Assembly: GCF_000759835.1 (NCBI RefSeq)
Contig: NZ_BBNB01000014.1
Span: forward strand, 1 to 64,000
Direction of reading: 5' to 3'
DNA length: 64,000 bases
From: Citrobacter sedlakii NBRC 105722
Lineage (GTDB): Bacteria; Pseudomonadota; Gammaproteobacteria; Enterobacterales; Enterobacteriaceae
This document shows positions 26,701 to 35,901 of the stretch, one piece after another. Position numbers and translations under genes: made by a program. Each line of letters starts with the position of its first letter. Position 1 is the first letter of the stretch. The notes under the pieces are model-generated. The model did no database searches. It saw only the letters and a list, made by a program, of their open reading frames with translations, and had not been told where the DNA came from.

Positions 26701-28695
26701 GATCAACCGCACCTGCAATCCGGATACCGCTTTTTTCACGCCCTGCGCATCGGTATAAACAATATCAAACGCGGCGTTGCTGTCTTCGTCGACAACAGGC
26801 TGATTGACGGTGGTGTCGGTGCGATAGTCATACACTGCTTTTACCGCAAACTGCGGACGGATACCCGGCAGCGTGTCGGCTGGCCAAATCGCCTGCTCCG
26901 CACGGCGTGTGACCGGGCGACCACCGGACTCCAGCAGGCTGGCCTGCAAGACCACCTGTAACGGTGAATGGGCGTCACGCCACTGGCTGTCGGTACTGAC
27001 CTCGCCGCGCCCTTGCGCATCCAGCGTTAACTGCACTTCGTCCAGGCTACGTGAAAGATTCTCCTCCGCGATGTTGCCAAACTGGAAGCCCGGCAACGCC
27101 GGAACGGCTTCACGCAATGGTCGGAGGAACAGCTGGCCTTGCAGAGCATTACCATTTGCGGGAGCGCCATACAGGTAATAGCCGGTAACCGAGAAATTTA
27201 CCTTGTCCGCAGGCGCTAATGGCGTTTTCTGCCCACTGAGGTTCAGCGCCATTCGTTCCGGCATAAAATCTTCCACGTGGAAGTCCCACATCCGGCTCTG
27301 GTTATCGCCCGTGTTCGCGCGGATATTCCACATGCCGGTCGGCGCGCCGCTGTCCAGCGGGTAGGTAAAGCGGTACAAGCCATTTTCAGCCTGACTCACC
27401 ACGCTGCGGATCACCTGGCCGTCCGGTTTGACCACCTCGAGCTTAACCGGCTGATCGGGCAGCGACCTGCCGTCGCTGTCGCGCAGCAGTCCATTGAGGA
27501 TCACCGTTTCGCCCGGACGATAGAGATCGCGCGGGCCGAACATAAAGAATTGCTTGCTGTAGCCTGGCGCGCCTGCGATATCGAACTCGGCCAGGTCCAG
27601 CGCCGGCAGTTTGAGATCCAACAGGGTGGTTTGACCGTCTTTCCGCGCTAACAGCAACGCGGCATTTTTCGTGTTCTCCAGTTGCAGATGGCCTCTCCCG
27701 TCGCTGGTGGCCTGCGCCAGCGTCTGGCCTTTCTCATCCAGCAGAGAGACATTGACGCCCTGCTGCGCCGCGCCGTTTTCCAGACTTTGGGTAAAAACAT
27801 CCAGACGGTTCTGGTAGCGATGCGCCGAGACGCCAATGTCGCTTAAGGTAAACAGCGTCGCGGCATTGCTGTATTCATACTTACCGGCTTTCGCCATGAC
27901 CGCGACATAAACGCCGGTCTGCTGCAGCGGTTTAATCTCGCTGAGCGGTAAGAGAAGTTTTTCGCGGGTGTTGCGCGCCGGATTCAGGTCGAAACGGCCA
28001 GAATAGACTAAATCGGCCATTTTCAGCAGCGTGTCGGACTCCCAGTTCGAAAGGGAATTGCGATACTCCCACTGGCTGACGAACGCCGCCAGCGATTCCG
28101 GCTTCACGCGGAAAAAGTTGACGTCTACGTTGTTCACATTCAACGCCATGACCGGCAGGCCTTCCACCACCTTTCCTGGCAGCAGCGACCCACGACTGGC
28201 AAAGCCGACGCTGGGCTGCACGTCACGGGTGGTGAGCGCTTTTTCGTACGTAATGTCGAAAGTCGCGTTGTTCAGCGCTTTAAGATCCCGTTCAACCGTG
28301 ACCACCAGAGAACGATTAGGCTCCAGATGGCGTAAACGCAGCTCTTTCAGATTGGGCGAAAGCTCCCAGGCGCCATCGACTTTGCCGCTTTTCTTATCCA
28401 CCACATGCACGGTGCGGGCGAAATCCTGTTCGGGATCGAGCGGAATGGAAAAAGTCAGCACCAGCGTGGCGGCGCCATCGAGCTGTACTTCTGATGCGTC
28501 CAACAGCGTTAAGGCTTTGCCTTCGCTTTGCTGGGCCAGCTTTTGCAACTGCGCCGGATCTTTCTGGACAGGCGGTGTGGCCTTTGTTTGCGTCGCTGGC
28601 GTATCGCTTTTGGCGACAGTTGTGGTTTTGTCGTTGTTGTCGCACCCAGCCAGCGCCAGCATCAAAATGCAGGCGGCTACGCGTATGTGTTTCAT
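23752..28695 (-). CDS. yfhM: Bacterial alpha-2-macroglobulin lipoprotein YfhM
   Basis: Periplasmic protease trap anchored as a lipoprotein. The signal peptide ends at LALAGC (about residue 18) and is followed by a Thr/Lys-rich linker. Eleven or more macroglobulin-type beta domains follow, then the bait region and a thioester domain whose motif GCLEQ (in YPYGCLEQTTSG) is complete. Entrapped proteases would be covalently bound. Length 1647 is close to E. coli YfhM (1653). The gene is directly upstream of pbpC with no space between stop and start. It is divergent from sseA across 209 bases. Confidence 0.96.
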   Translation of the reverse strand: MKHIRVAACILMLALAGCDNNDKTTTVAKSDTPATQTKATPPVQKDPAQLQKLAQQSEGKALTLLDASEVQLDGAATLVLTFSIPLDPEQDFARTVHVVDKKSGKVDGAWELSPNLKELRLRHLEPNRSLVVTVERDLKALNNATFDITYEKALTTRDVQPSVGFASRGSLLPGKVVEGLPVMALNVNNVDVNFFRVKPESLAAFVSQWEYRNSLSNWESDTLLKMADLVYSGRFDLNPARNTREKLLLPLSEIKPLQQTGVYVAVMAKAGKYEYSNAATLFTLSDIGVSAHRYQNRLDVFTQSLENGAAQQGVNVSLLDEKGQTLAQATSDGRGHLQLENTKNAALLLARKDGQTTLLDLKLPALDLAEFDIAGAPGYSKQFFMFGPRDLYRPGETVILNGLLRDSDGRSLPDQPVKLEVVKPDGQVIRSVVSQAENGLYRFTYPLDSGAPTGMWNIRANTGDNQSRMWDFHVEDFMPERMALNLSGQKTPLAPADKVNFSVTGYYLYGAPANGNALQGQLFLRPLREAVPALPGFQFGNIAEENLSRSLDEVQLTLDAQGRGEVSTDSQWRDAHSPLQVVLQASLLESGGRPVTRRAEQAIWPADTLPGIRPQFAVKAVYDYRTDTTVNQPVVDEDSNAAFDIVYTDAQGVKKAVSGLQVRLIRERRDYYWNWSESEGWESRFDQKDLVEGEQTLDLGADETGKVSFPVEWGAYRLEVKAPNDAVSSVRFWAGYSWQDNSDGSGAVRPDRVTLKLDKPAYRPGDTIRLHIAAPAAGKGYAMVESSEGPVWWQEIDVPAAGLDLSIPVDKDWNRHDLYLSTLVVRPGDKSRSATPKRAVGLLHLPLGDENRRLALTLESPAKMRPNQPLTVKIKASAKNGAAPKQVNVLVSAVDSGVLNITDYVTPDPWQAFFGQKRYGADIYDIYGQVIEGQGRLAALRFGGDGDELKRGGKPPVNHVNIVAQQAQPVTLNEQGEGIVTLPIGDFNGELRVMAQAWTAEDFGSSESKTVVAAPVIAELNMPRFMASGDTSRLVLDITNLTDQPQTLNVGLTTRGLIELISEQPAPVTLAPGVRTTLFIPVRAKEGFGDGELQATLTGLTLPGEAVGAQQKQWKIGVRPAFPAQTTHHGIMLQSGESWSAPADVLANFSPVTTQGQLLFSGKPPLNLARYIRELKAYPYGCLEQTTSGLFPSLYTNAAQLKALGIAGDSDEKRRAAIETGISRLLQMQRDNGGFALWDKNGPEEYWLTAYAMDFLVRAGEQGYSVPAESINQGNARLLRYLQDPGMMSIRYADDTRASKFAVQAYAALVLARQQKAPLGALREIWERRGQAASGLPLLQLGIALKNMGDAKRSDEAISLALTTSRDSDRQWMADYGSPLRDNALMLSLLEENKLKPEAQNSLLNTLSEQAFGQRWLSTQENNALFLAARTLQDLPGTWQAQTSLETQPLAGDRAQTRNLDADQLAALQVTNSGTQPMWLRLDVSGYPQTAPAPASNVLHIERHILGTDGQSKALDSLRSGELVLVWLEVKASQNVPDALVVDLLPAGLELENQNLSNGSASLQESGSEVQNLINQMQQADIQHMEFRDDRFVAAVAINEGQPVTLVYLARAVTPGTYQVPTPLVESMYVPQWRAIGAADNLLIVKP

Positions 28696-28904
28696 TTTTC
28701 ATCCCTGGCCGACATGGCCCGTTAGCAACGTAGGACAGACATTATGCGTGAGATTTATCGTTGTGTAAGTCTGTATCCGCTCTGCGCTGTCTGAATTTTT
28801 TTTAGAAGTGTGGCGCTACCGGACAATTCGGGCGCTTTTACTTGCCCGTTATCCCTAAACGTCCGAGAATTCTTCTTTTCTGTGACGCAAAAATGGAGAT
28901 GCTT

Positions 28905-29756
28905 ATGTCCACTTCCTGGTTTGTCGCCGCCGACTGGCTTGCTGAGCATATTAACGATCCGCATATTCACGTTATCGACGCCCGAATGGCGCCGCCGGGA
29001 CAGGAAGACCGCGACGTTGCACAAGAGTTCCGCGCCGGACATATTCCTGGCGCTGTGTTTTTCGATATCGAAGCGCTTTCCGACCACACCTCTCCTCTGC
29101 CCCATATGATGCCGCGCCCGGAAGCCTTTGCCGTCGCCATGCGCGAACTCGGCATACATCAGGATAAGCATCTGGTTGTTTATGACGAAGGAAATCTGTT
29201 TTCCGCGCCACGCGCGTGGTGGATGCTGCGGACGTTTGGCGTGGAGAAGGTGTCGATCCTGGGCGGCGGGCTGGCGGGCTGGCAGCGCGCTGCGCTGCCA
29301 CTGGAAGAAGGCGACGTGACGCTGCCGGAAGGCGAATTTGACGCCGCATTTACCCCCGGAGCCGTGGTGCGTGTTACTGACGTGCTGTTAGCCAGCCACG
29401 AAAAAACGGCGCAAATCGTCGACGCCCGTCCGGCTGCGCGTTTTAATGCAGAAGTGGATGAGCCGCGTCCCGGCCTGCGGCGTGGCCACGTCCCCGGCGC
29501 GTTAAACGTGCCGTGGACCGAGCTGGTTCAGGACGGTGAATTAAAAACGACGGACGAACTGGACGCCATTTTCTTTCGCCACGGGGTCAGTCTTGATCGG
29601 CCCATTATTGCCAGCTGCGGTTCCGGCGTGACGGCTGCCGTGGTGGTGCTGGCGCTGGCCACCCTGGGGGTTCCGGACGTTGCGCTGTATGACGGCGCAT
29701 GGAGTGAATGGGGCGCGCGTGATGATTTACCGGTGGAGCCTGAACCGTCTGAATAA
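28905..29756 (+). CDS. sseA: 3-mercaptopyruvate sulfurtransferase
   Basis: Two-domain rhodanese that moves sulfur from 3-mercaptopyruvate to thiol acceptors or cyanide. The inactive N-terminal rhodanese domain (VIDARMAPPGQEDRDVAQEF) precedes the catalytic one, where the loop SCGSGVTAAVV holds the nucleophilic cysteine with the Gly-Ser-Gly-Val-Thr pattern of mercaptopyruvate enzymes. I take the ATG at 28905 (MSTSWFVAADWLAEHI), which has a GGAGA ribosome site and matches E. coli; the frame runs 21 codons further upstream. Length 283 compares with 281. It ends before two terminator-like hairpins shared with sseB. Confidence 0.96.
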   Translation: MSTSWFVAADWLAEHINDPHIHVIDARMAPPGQEDRDVAQEFRAGHIPGAVFFDIEALSDHTSPLPHMMPRPEAFAVAMRELGIHQDKHLVVYDEGNLFSAPRAWWMLRTFGVEKVSILGGGLAGWQRAALPLEEGDVTLPEGEFDAAFTPGAVVRVTDVLLASHEKTAQIVDARPAARFNAEVDEPRPGLRRGHVPGALNVPWTELVQDGELKTTDELDAIFFRHGVSLDRPIIASCGSGVTAAVVVLALATLGVPDVALYDGAWSEWGARDDLPVEPEPSE

Positions 29757-29780
29757 ATTCCGACAGGACTTGCTTATCCC

Positions 29781-29815
29781 CACAAAAAAACCGTTCAACC
29801 GCGCGTTTTTTTGTG
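29781..29815. terminator. A/T-arm inverted repeat downstream of sseA
   Basis: CACAAAAAAAC (29781-29791) and GTTTTTTTGTG (29805-29815) are perfect complements. Each arm carries a seven-base A or T run, so the element can end transcription from either side between the convergent sseA and sseB genes. Confidence 0.6.
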
Positions 29816-29886
29816 CTGGTTCGGTTCGCGGCCTTCCCGGCACGCTGTGTTCAAAAATCTCAACGTTCAGAACAAGTAAGCCAGGT

Positions 29887-29910
29887 AGCCGTCCTACGGG
29901 GCGGCTTTCC
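29887..29910 (+). terminator. Second hairpin before the sseB end
   Basis: AGCCGTCC-TACG-GGGCGGCT forms eight pairs including one G-T, followed by TTCC. It faces sseA transcription and lies 10 bases from the sseB stop codon. In E. coli the RyfA small RNA is encoded near sseA/sseB; this gap of 159 bases is too short for a full copy. Confidence 0.5.
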
Positions 29911-29915
29911 TGTGA

Positions 29916-30692
29916 TCAGAGAATCCGTTTTTGCTTAAAGTCACGCAGGAATCCGCCCCAGCGACGTTCGTAGAACGGTGCGATATGCTCGGTAATAAAG
30001 TGGCTGATGCCCTTTTCGCCTTTCACGACCTGACAGATATCAATTGGCTCATCGCCCGGTAAGGTGTCGGTCGCCACGCTGCCCGCCGCCTGAATAATGT
30101 CCTCAATATCGCCGTCAGCCTCAATGCCTATCAACAGGTTAGATTCAGCATCGGCACTTTCTTTAATGGAGCACAGAAACGCCCGCTTCACCGGCTTGAG
30201 GGTTTTAAACAACGTGGTGAGCGAATCGATCATCTGGGCTGGCGGTTCAGCGACGTCAGAAAGGATCAATGATTCCCCTCCCTCCAGCACCTCTTGCGAA
30301 CTCAGAGGATTGCCCTCTTCACCCATTAACAGGCTGATTTCACGCGGCATAAACTCTTTGCCGGTCGGCAGTTTGGCGTTAAGGAACAGCGTCTCGCCCA
30401 GGGTCATTTCAAACAGAGTGCGCACGGGCATCACCACAAACGCCTGTTCTTCCTCCACTGCCTGCTGTAGCGCGTCCAGAGAAGTAAAGAACGGAATAAC
30501 GGAGGTGCCGTCCTCTTTTTCCCAGTGCTGAAGATCCAGCGCAGAGTCTTCGACGATCGCCTCGCCTTCGGCAGCGGTGCCGGGCACCCAGACGGTCGAC
30601 TCCAGCAAGGTGCGGAAAAAGGCCGGACGGTGCGCGGGTTCTGTCGCCGCTTTCTCCAGCAGAATTTCTAATTCGTTTTTCGTTTCGGACAT
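29916..30692 (-). CDS. sseB: SseB, serine-sensitivity enhancing protein
   Basis: A cytoplasmic protein linked in E. coli to serine sensitivity when overproduced, with a SseB N-terminal domain and a C-terminal SseB_C domain. The 258 residues from the ATG at 30692 (MSETKNELEILLEKAATEPA) equal the E. coli length; an upstream in-frame ATG at 30701 is less likely. Conserved blocks include EKEDGTSVIPFFTSLDAL and the ending ERRWGGFLRDFKQKRIL. It lies downstream of pepB behind a REP element. It is unrelated to the Salmonella SPI-2 protein of the same name. Confidence 0.95.
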   Translation of the reverse strand: MSETKNELEILLEKAATEPAHRPAFFRTLLESTVWVPGTAAEGEAIVEDSALDLQHWEKEDGTSVIPFFTSLDALQQAVEEEQAFVVMPVRTLFEMTLGETLFLNAKLPTGKEFMPREISLLMGEEGNPLSSQEVLEGGESLILSDVAEPPAQMIDSLTTLFKTLKPVKRAFLCSIKESADAESNLLIGIEADGDIEDIIQAAGSVATDTLPGDEPIDICQVVKGEKGISHFITEHIAPFYERRWGGFLRDFKQKRIL

Positions 30693-30725
30693 AGGCATCA
30701 CACATCGTATTAAAAATGATTACAG

Positions 30726-30751
30726 GCCTGACGCAACGCGTCGCGTCAGGC
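30726..30751. repeat. Palindrome between pepB and sseB
   Basis: GCCTGACGC and GCGTCAGGC flank an eight-base loop (AACGCGTC). It is adjacent to a REP element and probably forms with it a small REP cluster at the 3' end of the pepB transcript. Confidence 0.7.
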
Positions 30752-30756
30752 AAAAT

Positions 30757-30782
30757 GCCGGGAGGCGCTTCGCTTGCCCGGC
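30757..30782. repeat. REP (palindromic unit) element
   Basis: The bases from GCCGGGAGGCGCTT to GCTTGCCCGGC fit the REP consensus: GCCGG arm, GCGCTnnCGCTT centre, CCGGC arm. It lies past the pepB stop. Confidence 0.8.
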
Positions 30783-30796
30783 CTATAAAGCGGATT

Positions 30797-32080
30797 TTAG
30801 GCGGTCAGCAGATTCGCAATCGTGCGCACGCCCAGGCCAGTCGCCCCGGCGGACCACTGCTCAACCGGCGCTTTGCGGTAGGTGGCCGAACAGTCAATAT
30901 GCAGCCAGCCCTGCTGGTAATTTTCGACAAAGTGCGACAGGAACCCCGCCGCCGTGCTCGCACCGGCCGGATACGCCGCGCTGCCGGTATTATTCAGCTC
31001 GGCAAAATTCGAGGGCAGTTGGTTACGGTGGAACTCCGCCAGCGGCAGACGCCAGAACGGCTCGTTTTCCGCCGCCGCGCTGGCCAGCAGGCGGTTCGCC
31101 AACTGATCGTCAAAGCTGAACAGCGCATGATAGTCATTACCCAGCGCCGTTTTTGCCGCGCCGGTCAGAGTGGCGGCGTCGATGATCAGCTCTGGTTTCT
31201 GCGCGCCGGCGTCAATCAGTCCATCCGCCAGTACCAGACGGCCTTCCGCATCGGTGTTCATCACTTCTACGTTTTTACCGTTACGATAGCGAATAATATC
31301 GCCCAGCTTAAACGCATTGCCGCTGATCAGGTTATCGGCACAGCAAAGGAACAGCTTCACGCGCTTGTTCAGACCGCGGGTAATGGCAAACGCCAGCGCG
31401 CCGGTCACCGTTGCCGCGCCGCCCATATCGGATTTCATCGAATCCATAAAAGCGCTCTGTTTGATGCTGTAACCGCCGGAATCGAAGGTGATGCCTTTAC
31501 CCACCAGACAGGCATAAACCGGCGCATCTTTATTCCCGGTCGGGTTGTAGTCGAGCGCCAACAGCACTGGCGGACGCTCAGAGCCGCGGCCAACGGTATG
31601 CAACCCCATGTAATTCTGCTCGCGCAGGTCTTCGCCTTTCGTAATACGGTAAGAAACATGATCGCACGCTACGCTGCACAGCAGGTCAACGGCGCGCTGC
31701 GCCAGCTGCTCCGGCCCCAGTTCTTCCGCCGGGGCGTTGATGGTGTCGCGCACCCAGTCGACGATCGTCAAACGGTTGTCCAGCTCCTGGCGCTGTGCGT
31801 CGTCGAGTTGCGGCCACTCGACCTTACGGCTGCCTTTCGGCCCTTTGTAGCCCTGCCAGAAGGCCCAGCTGCGATCGGCGTCCCATCCGTCACCGGCAAG
31901 CTGGACATGCTTAATACCCAGCCCGTCAATTTTACGCGCGGCGCGCTGAATCAGGCCCAGGTCGTCTTTACCGTTGAGGTGCAGGGTAATCCCGTCGCTA
32001 TTAATACTGTATGTGGCTTTTTCACCCCAGCGCGCGTCGGCAGGCTGAGTGGAAAGCGTGATTTTCATGGCTTCTGTCAT
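30797..32080 (-). CDS. pepB: Peptidase B (M17 leucyl-type aminopeptidase)
   Basis: Broad-specificity aminopeptidase active on cysteinylglycine and other small peptides. The 427 residues equal the E. coli length. The catalytic domain shows the M17 signature [12 protein letters not shown] with metal and bicarbonate ligands, the [13 protein letters not shown] lysine/aspartate loop and [10 protein letters not shown]. The Met at 32080 ([20 protein letters not shown]) matches the family. It follows iscX by 62 bases with an intervening hairpin, so it is at the distal, weaker end of the isc transcript. Confidence 0.97.
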   Translation of the reverse strand: MTEAMKITLSTQPADARWGEKATYSINSDGITLHLNGKDDLGLIQRAARKIDGLGIKHVQLAGDGWDADRSWAFWQGYKGPKGSRKVEWPQLDDAQRQELDNRLTIVDWVRDTINAPAEELGPEQLAQRAVDLLCSVACDHVSYRITKGEDLREQNYMGLHTVGRGSERPPVLLALDYNPTGNKDAPVYACLVGKGITFDSGGYSIKQSAFMDSMKSDMGGAATVTGALAFAITRGLNKRVKLFLCCADNLISGNAFKLGDIIRYRNGKNVEVMNTDAEGRLVLADGLIDAGAQKPELIIDAATLTGAAKTALGNDYHALFSFDDQLANRLLASAAAENEPFWRLPLAEFHRNQLPSNFAELNNTGSAAYPAGASTAAGFLSHFVENYQQGWLHIDCSATYRKAPVEQWSAGATGLGVRTIANLLTA

Positions 32081-32113
32081 TGTTATTTTTCCTTAACTTC
32101 GCGCATACAGGAA

Positions 32114-32139
32114 AACGGGCTACCCGTAGGCAGCCCGTT
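32114..32139 (-). terminator. Hairpin between iscX and pepB
   Basis: AACGGGCT and AGCCCGTT form a perfect eight-pair stem with a ten-base loop, beginning four bases past the iscX stop and followed on the minus strand by TTCCTG. It probably attenuates isc readthrough into pepB. Confidence 0.6.
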
Positions 32140-32142
32140 GTC

Positions 32143-32343
32143 TTATTCGGCTTCGTCCAGCCAGACCAGCAGAATGGCCTCAAGGATCTTTTCGTTCGAT
32201 GCCTGCGGGTCATCGTCGAATTCTTCCAGGTCGCAGATCCACTGATGCAGATCGGTGAAACGAACGGTTTTTGGATCGAGATCGGGGAAGGCGTCGTACA
32301 GCGCTTCGCCAATTTCACGGCTGTCTGTCCACTTAAGTCCCAT
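32143..32343 (-). CDS. iscX: IscX, iron-sulfur assembly modulator
   Basis: A 66-residue acidic protein that binds IscS and iron and slows cluster assembly as a frataxin-like modulator. The sequence is the standard one: [20 protein letters not shown] then [20 protein letters not shown] and an ending LLVWLDEAE. Length equals E. coli. It sits 11 bases behind fdx, as the last tightly linked gene of the isc operon. Confidence 0.97.
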   Translation of the reverse strand: MGLKWTDSREIGEALYDAFPDLDPKTVRFTDLHQWICDLEEFDDDPQASNEKILEAILLVWLDEAE

Positions 32344-32354
32344 ACTACCCTCTG

Positions 32355-32690
32355 TTAATGCTCGCGCGCATGGTTGATTGTGTAACGTGGGATTTCGACC
32401 ACTAAATCATCTTCGGTGACGCGCGCCTGGCAGCTTAAGCGACTCTCCGGCTCCAGCCCCCAGGCTTTATCCAGCATGTCGTCTTCTTCTTCCGTGCTTT
32501 CCGGCAGGGAATCAAAACCTTCACGCACGATGCAGTGGCAGGTGGTACAGGCGCAGGATTTTTCGCAGGCGTGTTCAATCTCGATGCCGTTACGCAGGGC
32601 AACGTCAAGAATGGTTTCACCGGTCTTCGCTTCCAGAACTGCGCCATCCGGACAGAGGTCCTGATGAGGCAGAATAACAATCTTTGGCAT
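32355..32690 (-). CDS. fdx: 2Fe-2S ferredoxin of the isc system
   Basis: Supplies electrons for cluster assembly and reductive coupling on IscU. The 111 residues equal the E. coli length. The adrenodoxin-type cluster loop [10 protein letters not shown] provides C42, C48 and C51, and C87 lies in SRLSCQARV. It begins one base past the hscA stop. Confidence 0.97.
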   Translation of the reverse strand: MPKIVILPHQDLCPDGAVLEAKTGETILDVALRNGIEIEHACEKSCACTTCHCIVREGFDSLPESTEEEDDMLDKAWGLEPESRLSCQARVTEDDLVVEIPRYTINHAREH

Positions 32691-32691
32691 A

Positions 32692-34542
32692 TTAAACCTC
32701 GTCCACGGAATGGCCTTTCAGCGCGCGACGAACCGACTGGTCCATGCGGCGAGCGGCGAATTCCTGGGTTTGTTTGTCTACGTTTTTAATGGCTTGTTCG
32801 ATAGCGTCAACGTCATCGCCCTGCGCCGCCTCGCTCAGGCGCGCGGCGGCCTCGTCGATAACCTGACGTTCTGCGGCGCTGAGCAGCGCGGCATCCGCAA
32901 CGAGCGCGCCGGTTAAACTTTCCAGCACGCGCGCCGCTTCGACTTTCTGCTCGGCCAGCATACGCGCTTTCACGTCCTGCTCGGCAAAGCTCATCGAATC
33001 CTGAATCATTGACGCGATTTCGCTGTCGGTCAGACCATAGGACGGTTTGACCTGAATAGAGGCCTCAACGCCGGTCGATTTTTCCATTGCGGTGACGCTC
33101 AGCAGGCCATCAGCGTCCACCTGGAAGGTAACGCGAATATGCGCACCACCCGCTGGCAACGCCGGGATCCCGCGCAGCGCAAAGCGCGCCAGCGAACGGC
33201 AGTCCTGCACCAGTTCACGCTCGCCCTGCATGACGTGGATCGACATGGCGGTTTGACCGTCTTTAAACGTGGTGAAGTCCTGCGCGCGCGCCACCGGAAT
33301 CGTGGTATTACGCGGGATCACTTTTTCCACCAGGCCGCCCATCGTCTCGAGGCCCAGCGACAGTGGAATCACGTCCAGCAGCAGCATTTCGCTGTCCGGC
33401 TTGTTGCCCACCAGGATATCCGCCTGAATGGCGGCGCCAATGGCGACCACTTTATCCGGATCGATCGCGGTCAGCGGCGTTCGGCCAAAGAATTCGCCCA
33501 CGCGCTCACGCACCAACGGCACGCGCGTAGAACCGCCCACCATCACCACTTCCAGAACTTCCTGCGGCTCAACGCCCGCGTCTTTCAGCGCGCGTCGGCA
33601 GGCCAGTAAGGTACGCTTAACCAGCGAGGAAATGAGTTCATTGAACTGGTCGCGGGTGATTTTCCCCTGCCAGCCCGCCACGTTAACGGTGACCGACTCC
33701 GCGTCACTGAGGGCGATTTTCGCGGCGATGGCCGCATCCAACAGTTCACGCTGTACGCGGTTATCGCTGCGATCGGTAATCCCCGCCTGTTCACGAATGT
33801 AGTCTGCCAGCAGGTGGTCGAAATCGTCGCCGCCCAGCGCGGAGTCGCCGCCGGTTGCCAGCACTTCGAACACGCCGCGGCTCAGGCGCAGAATAGAAAT
33901 ATCAAAAGTGCCGCCGCCGAGATCGTAGACGGCAATCACCCCTTCTTTGCCGGAATCCAGACCGTAGGCAATCGCCGCGGCAGTCGGCTCGTTAAGCAGG
34001 CGCAGCACATGCAGCCCCGCCAGACGCGCAGCGTCTTTTGTCCCCTGACGCTGCGCGTCATCGAAGTAGGCCGGAACGGTAATCACCACGCCGTCCAGCT
34101 CGCCGGAAAGGGATTCGGTGGCACGCGCGGCCAGCGCTTTCAAAATGTCCGCGGACACCCGCACCGGATTCAGCAATCCCGCTGCGGTTTCGATCATCGG
34201 CAGGCCGTTAGCGCTGGCCTGAAAACGGTACGGCAGATGCGGGTAACGCGTCTGGATATCCGCCAGCGAGCGGCCCATCATGCGCTTAACCGAACTGATG
34301 GTGTTAGCGGTGTCCAGCGCGGCGTTCTCGCGTGCGGTGTAGCCCACCGTGTGGCCCTGCTGCTGATAGTGAACCACCGACGGCAACAGATGACGACCGT
34401 CATGGTCAGCCAGCGTTTCGGCCTGACCGCTACGCACGGTAGCGACCAGAGAGTTGGTGGTTCCAAGGTCAATGCCCGCCGCCAGACGACGCTGATGCGG
34501 CGCAGCACTCAGACCAGGCTCACTAATTTGTAATAAGGCCAT
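32692..34542 (-). CDS. hscA: Hsp70-type chaperone HscA
   Basis: Specialised Hsp70 that, with HscB, releases the cluster from IscU by binding its LPPVK loop (IscU here has ELPPVKIHC). The nucleotide-binding domain shows IDLGTTNS, the [15 protein letters not shown] phosphate loop and [11 protein letters not shown]; the substrate-binding domain and helical lid end in KGHSVDEV. Its 616 residues equal E. coli HscA. A 15-base gap separates it from hscB, and fdx follows almost directly. Confidence 0.98.
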   Translation of the reverse strand: MALLQISEPGLSAAPHQRRLAAGIDLGTTNSLVATVRSGQAETLADHDGRHLLPSVVHYQQQGHTVGYTARENAALDTANTISSVKRMMGRSLADIQTRYPHLPYRFQASANGLPMIETAAGLLNPVRVSADILKALAARATESLSGELDGVVITVPAYFDDAQRQGTKDAARLAGLHVLRLLNEPTAAAIAYGLDSGKEGVIAVYDLGGGTFDISILRLSRGVFEVLATGGDSALGGDDFDHLLADYIREQAGITDRSDNRVQRELLDAAIAAKIALSDAESVTVNVAGWQGKITRDQFNELISSLVKRTLLACRRALKDAGVEPQEVLEVVMVGGSTRVPLVRERVGEFFGRTPLTAIDPDKVVAIGAAIQADILVGNKPDSEMLLLDVIPLSLGLETMGGLVEKVIPRNTTIPVARAQDFTTFKDGQTAMSIHVMQGERELVQDCRSLARFALRGIPALPAGGAHIRVTFQVDADGLLSVTAMEKSTGVEASIQVKPSYGLTDSEIASMIQDSMSFAEQDVKARMLAEQKVEAARVLESLTGALVADAALLSAAERQVIDEAAARLSEAAQGDDVDAIEQAIKNVDKQTQEFAARRMDQSVRRALKGHSVDEV

Positions 34543-34557
34543 AATTGCTTCCGAAAA

Positions 34558-35073
34558 TTAAAAATCGAGCAGTTTTTCTTCGAGTTGTTCTGCACTGCTT
34601 CGCAGTTTATCGAGAAAACGCAGTTTACGCACGGTATCGGCCGCCGCGTCCCACGTCTCGTGATTAAGCTGTTCAACCATCTGCTGATGGCGGCTGTCGA
34701 ACATGGACTGGACGCGCTTAATAAAGGCGTCGAGCCGCGCTTCGTCTTTCGCCTGTTCAATCTCGTCGAGTTCTTCGCGGAGTTCCAGTTGTTCCATGAG
34801 AAAAGCGGTGTCGCGCACCGTATGCTGCTCGCTGGCAAGGTCGAATCCGTGGAGTGAGAGCAGATATTCCGCACGCGTTAAGGGATGGCGTAGCGTTTGC
34901 CAGCCCTGGTTGATGGTGGCGGATTGCTGTACGGCGGCAAGCTGTTCAGCCTGGGTGCCACTGGCGAATTTATCAGGGTGATACTGACGTTGCAGATCCT
35001 GAAAACGCATCGTCAGGGCCTGGAGATCAAGTGGGTATTGCGCGGGTAATCCGAAGAGAGTGAAGTAATCCAT
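34558..35073 (-). CDS. hscB: J-domain co-chaperone HscB
   Basis: Delivers IscU to HscA and stimulates its ATPase. The J domain (residues 1-75) starts [20 protein letters not shown] and carries the HPD motif in YHPDKFASG; the C-terminal three-helix domain binds IscU. Its 171 residues equal E. coli. It follows iscA after 73 bases that contain a stable hairpin. Confidence 0.98.
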   Translation of the reverse strand: MDYFTLFGLPAQYPLDLQALTMRFQDLQRQYHPDKFASGTQAEQLAAVQQSATINQGWQTLRHPLTRAEYLLSLHGFDLASEQHTVRDTAFLMEQLELREELDEIEQAKDEARLDAFIKRVQSMFDSRHQQMVEQLNHETWDAAADTVRKLRFLDKLRSSAEQLEEKLLDF

Positions 35074-35102
35074 AACTATCTCAGGGGTAGCCTGTCAGAA
35101 CA

Positions 35103-35134
35103 AACCCCACACGTAAGACATTACGCGTGGGGTT
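35103..35134 (-). terminator. Attenuator-like hairpin between iscA and hscB
   Basis: AACCCCACACGTAA and TTACGCGTGGGGTT pair over 14 positions with one mismatch and a GACA-class loop; on the minus strand TTTGTTCTG follows. It is a leaky terminator or processing barrier expected to make hscBA-fdx-iscX less abundant than iscSUA. Confidence 0.65.
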
Positions 35135-35146
35135 ATCGGTAAGCGC

Positions 35147-35470
35147 TCAGACGTGGAAGCTTTCGCCGCAGCCACATTCGTCTTTAACGTTCGGGTTGGT
35201 GAACTTAAACCCTTCGTTAAGACCTTCTTTGACGAAATCTAACTGCGTACCATCCAGAAATTGCAGGCTTTTGCCGTCGACGACTACTTTCACGCCTTTG
35301 TCTTCAAACACGGTGTCTTCCGCCGCCGGTTCATCAACAAATTCCAGTACATACGCCATACCTGAGCAGCCCGAGGTTCTTACACCCAGACGCAGGCCGA
35401 ACCCTTTACCGCGGTTCGCCAGGAAGGTATTAACTCGCGCTGCTGCACTGTCGCTAAGTGTAATCGACAT
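35147..35470 (-). CDS. iscA: A-type iron-sulfur carrier IscA
   Basis: Carries iron or clusters to apo-proteins, mainly for 4Fe-4S targets. The 107 residues equal E. coli. The three ligand cysteines are in [11 protein letters not shown] (C35) and the terminal CGCGESFHV (C99, C101). It begins 19 bases after iscU. Confidence 0.97.
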   Translation of the reverse strand: MSITLSDSAAARVNTFLANRGKGFGLRLGVRTSGCSGMAYVLEFVDEPAAEDTVFEDKGVKVVVDGKSLQFLDGTQLDFVKEGLNEGFKFTNPNVKDECGCGESFHV

Positions 35471-35489
35471 AACAAAACCTCAACTCTTC

Positions 35490-35876
35490 TTATTTTGCTT
35501 CACGTTTACTTTTGTAGTCCGCAATGGCGGCTTTGATCGCGTCTTCTGCCAGGATAGAGCAGTGAATTTTCACTGGCGGCAGTTCAAGCTCGTCGGCAAT
35601 ATCGGTGTTTTTGATCGCCTGCGCTTCGTCCAGCGACTTCCCTTTGACCCATTCGGTGACCAGGGAGCTGGAGGCGATGGCGGAACCGCAGCCGTAGGTC
35701 TTAAAACGCGCGTCTTCAATGATACCTTCATTGTTGACTTTAATCTGCAACTTCATTACGTCGCCACAGGCTGGCGCGCCGACCATACCGCTGCCGACGT
35801 TCTCGTCGCTGTTGTCGAAGGAACCCACGTTACGCGGATTCTCGTAATGATCGATGACTTTTTCGCTGTATGCCAT
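35490..35876 (-). CDS. iscU: Iron-sulfur scaffold IscU
   Basis: Scaffold on which 2Fe-2S and 4Fe-4S clusters are built. The 128 residues equal E. coli. Cluster ligands are C37 (PACGDVM), C63 (YGCGSAIASSS) and C106 (KIHCSILAEDA), and the HscA-binding LPPVK is present. It lies 25 bases after iscS. Confidence 0.98.
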   Translation of the reverse strand: MAYSEKVIDHYENPRNVGSFDNSDENVGSGMVGAPACGDVMKLQIKVNNEGIIEDARFKTYGCGSAIASSSLVTEWVKGKSLDEAQAIKNTDIADELELPPVKIHCSILAEDAIKAAIADYKSKREAK

Positions 35877-35901
35877 GTTGAATTCTCCTTATCGGTACCG
35901 A

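Noticed and set aside
29757-29915. RyfA small RNA between sseA and sseB
   Set aside because: Only 159 bases are available and most are terminator stems; I cannot recognise RyfA sequence.
29916-30692. SPI-2 type III secretion protein SseB
   Set aside because: Same name only; this protein is the cytoplasmic SseB next to pepB in the core genome.
30716-32245. 509-codon open frame opposite pepB and sseB start
   Set aside because: Shadow of strong codon bias in pepB; crosses a REP cluster and a terminator hairpin, which a real gene would not.
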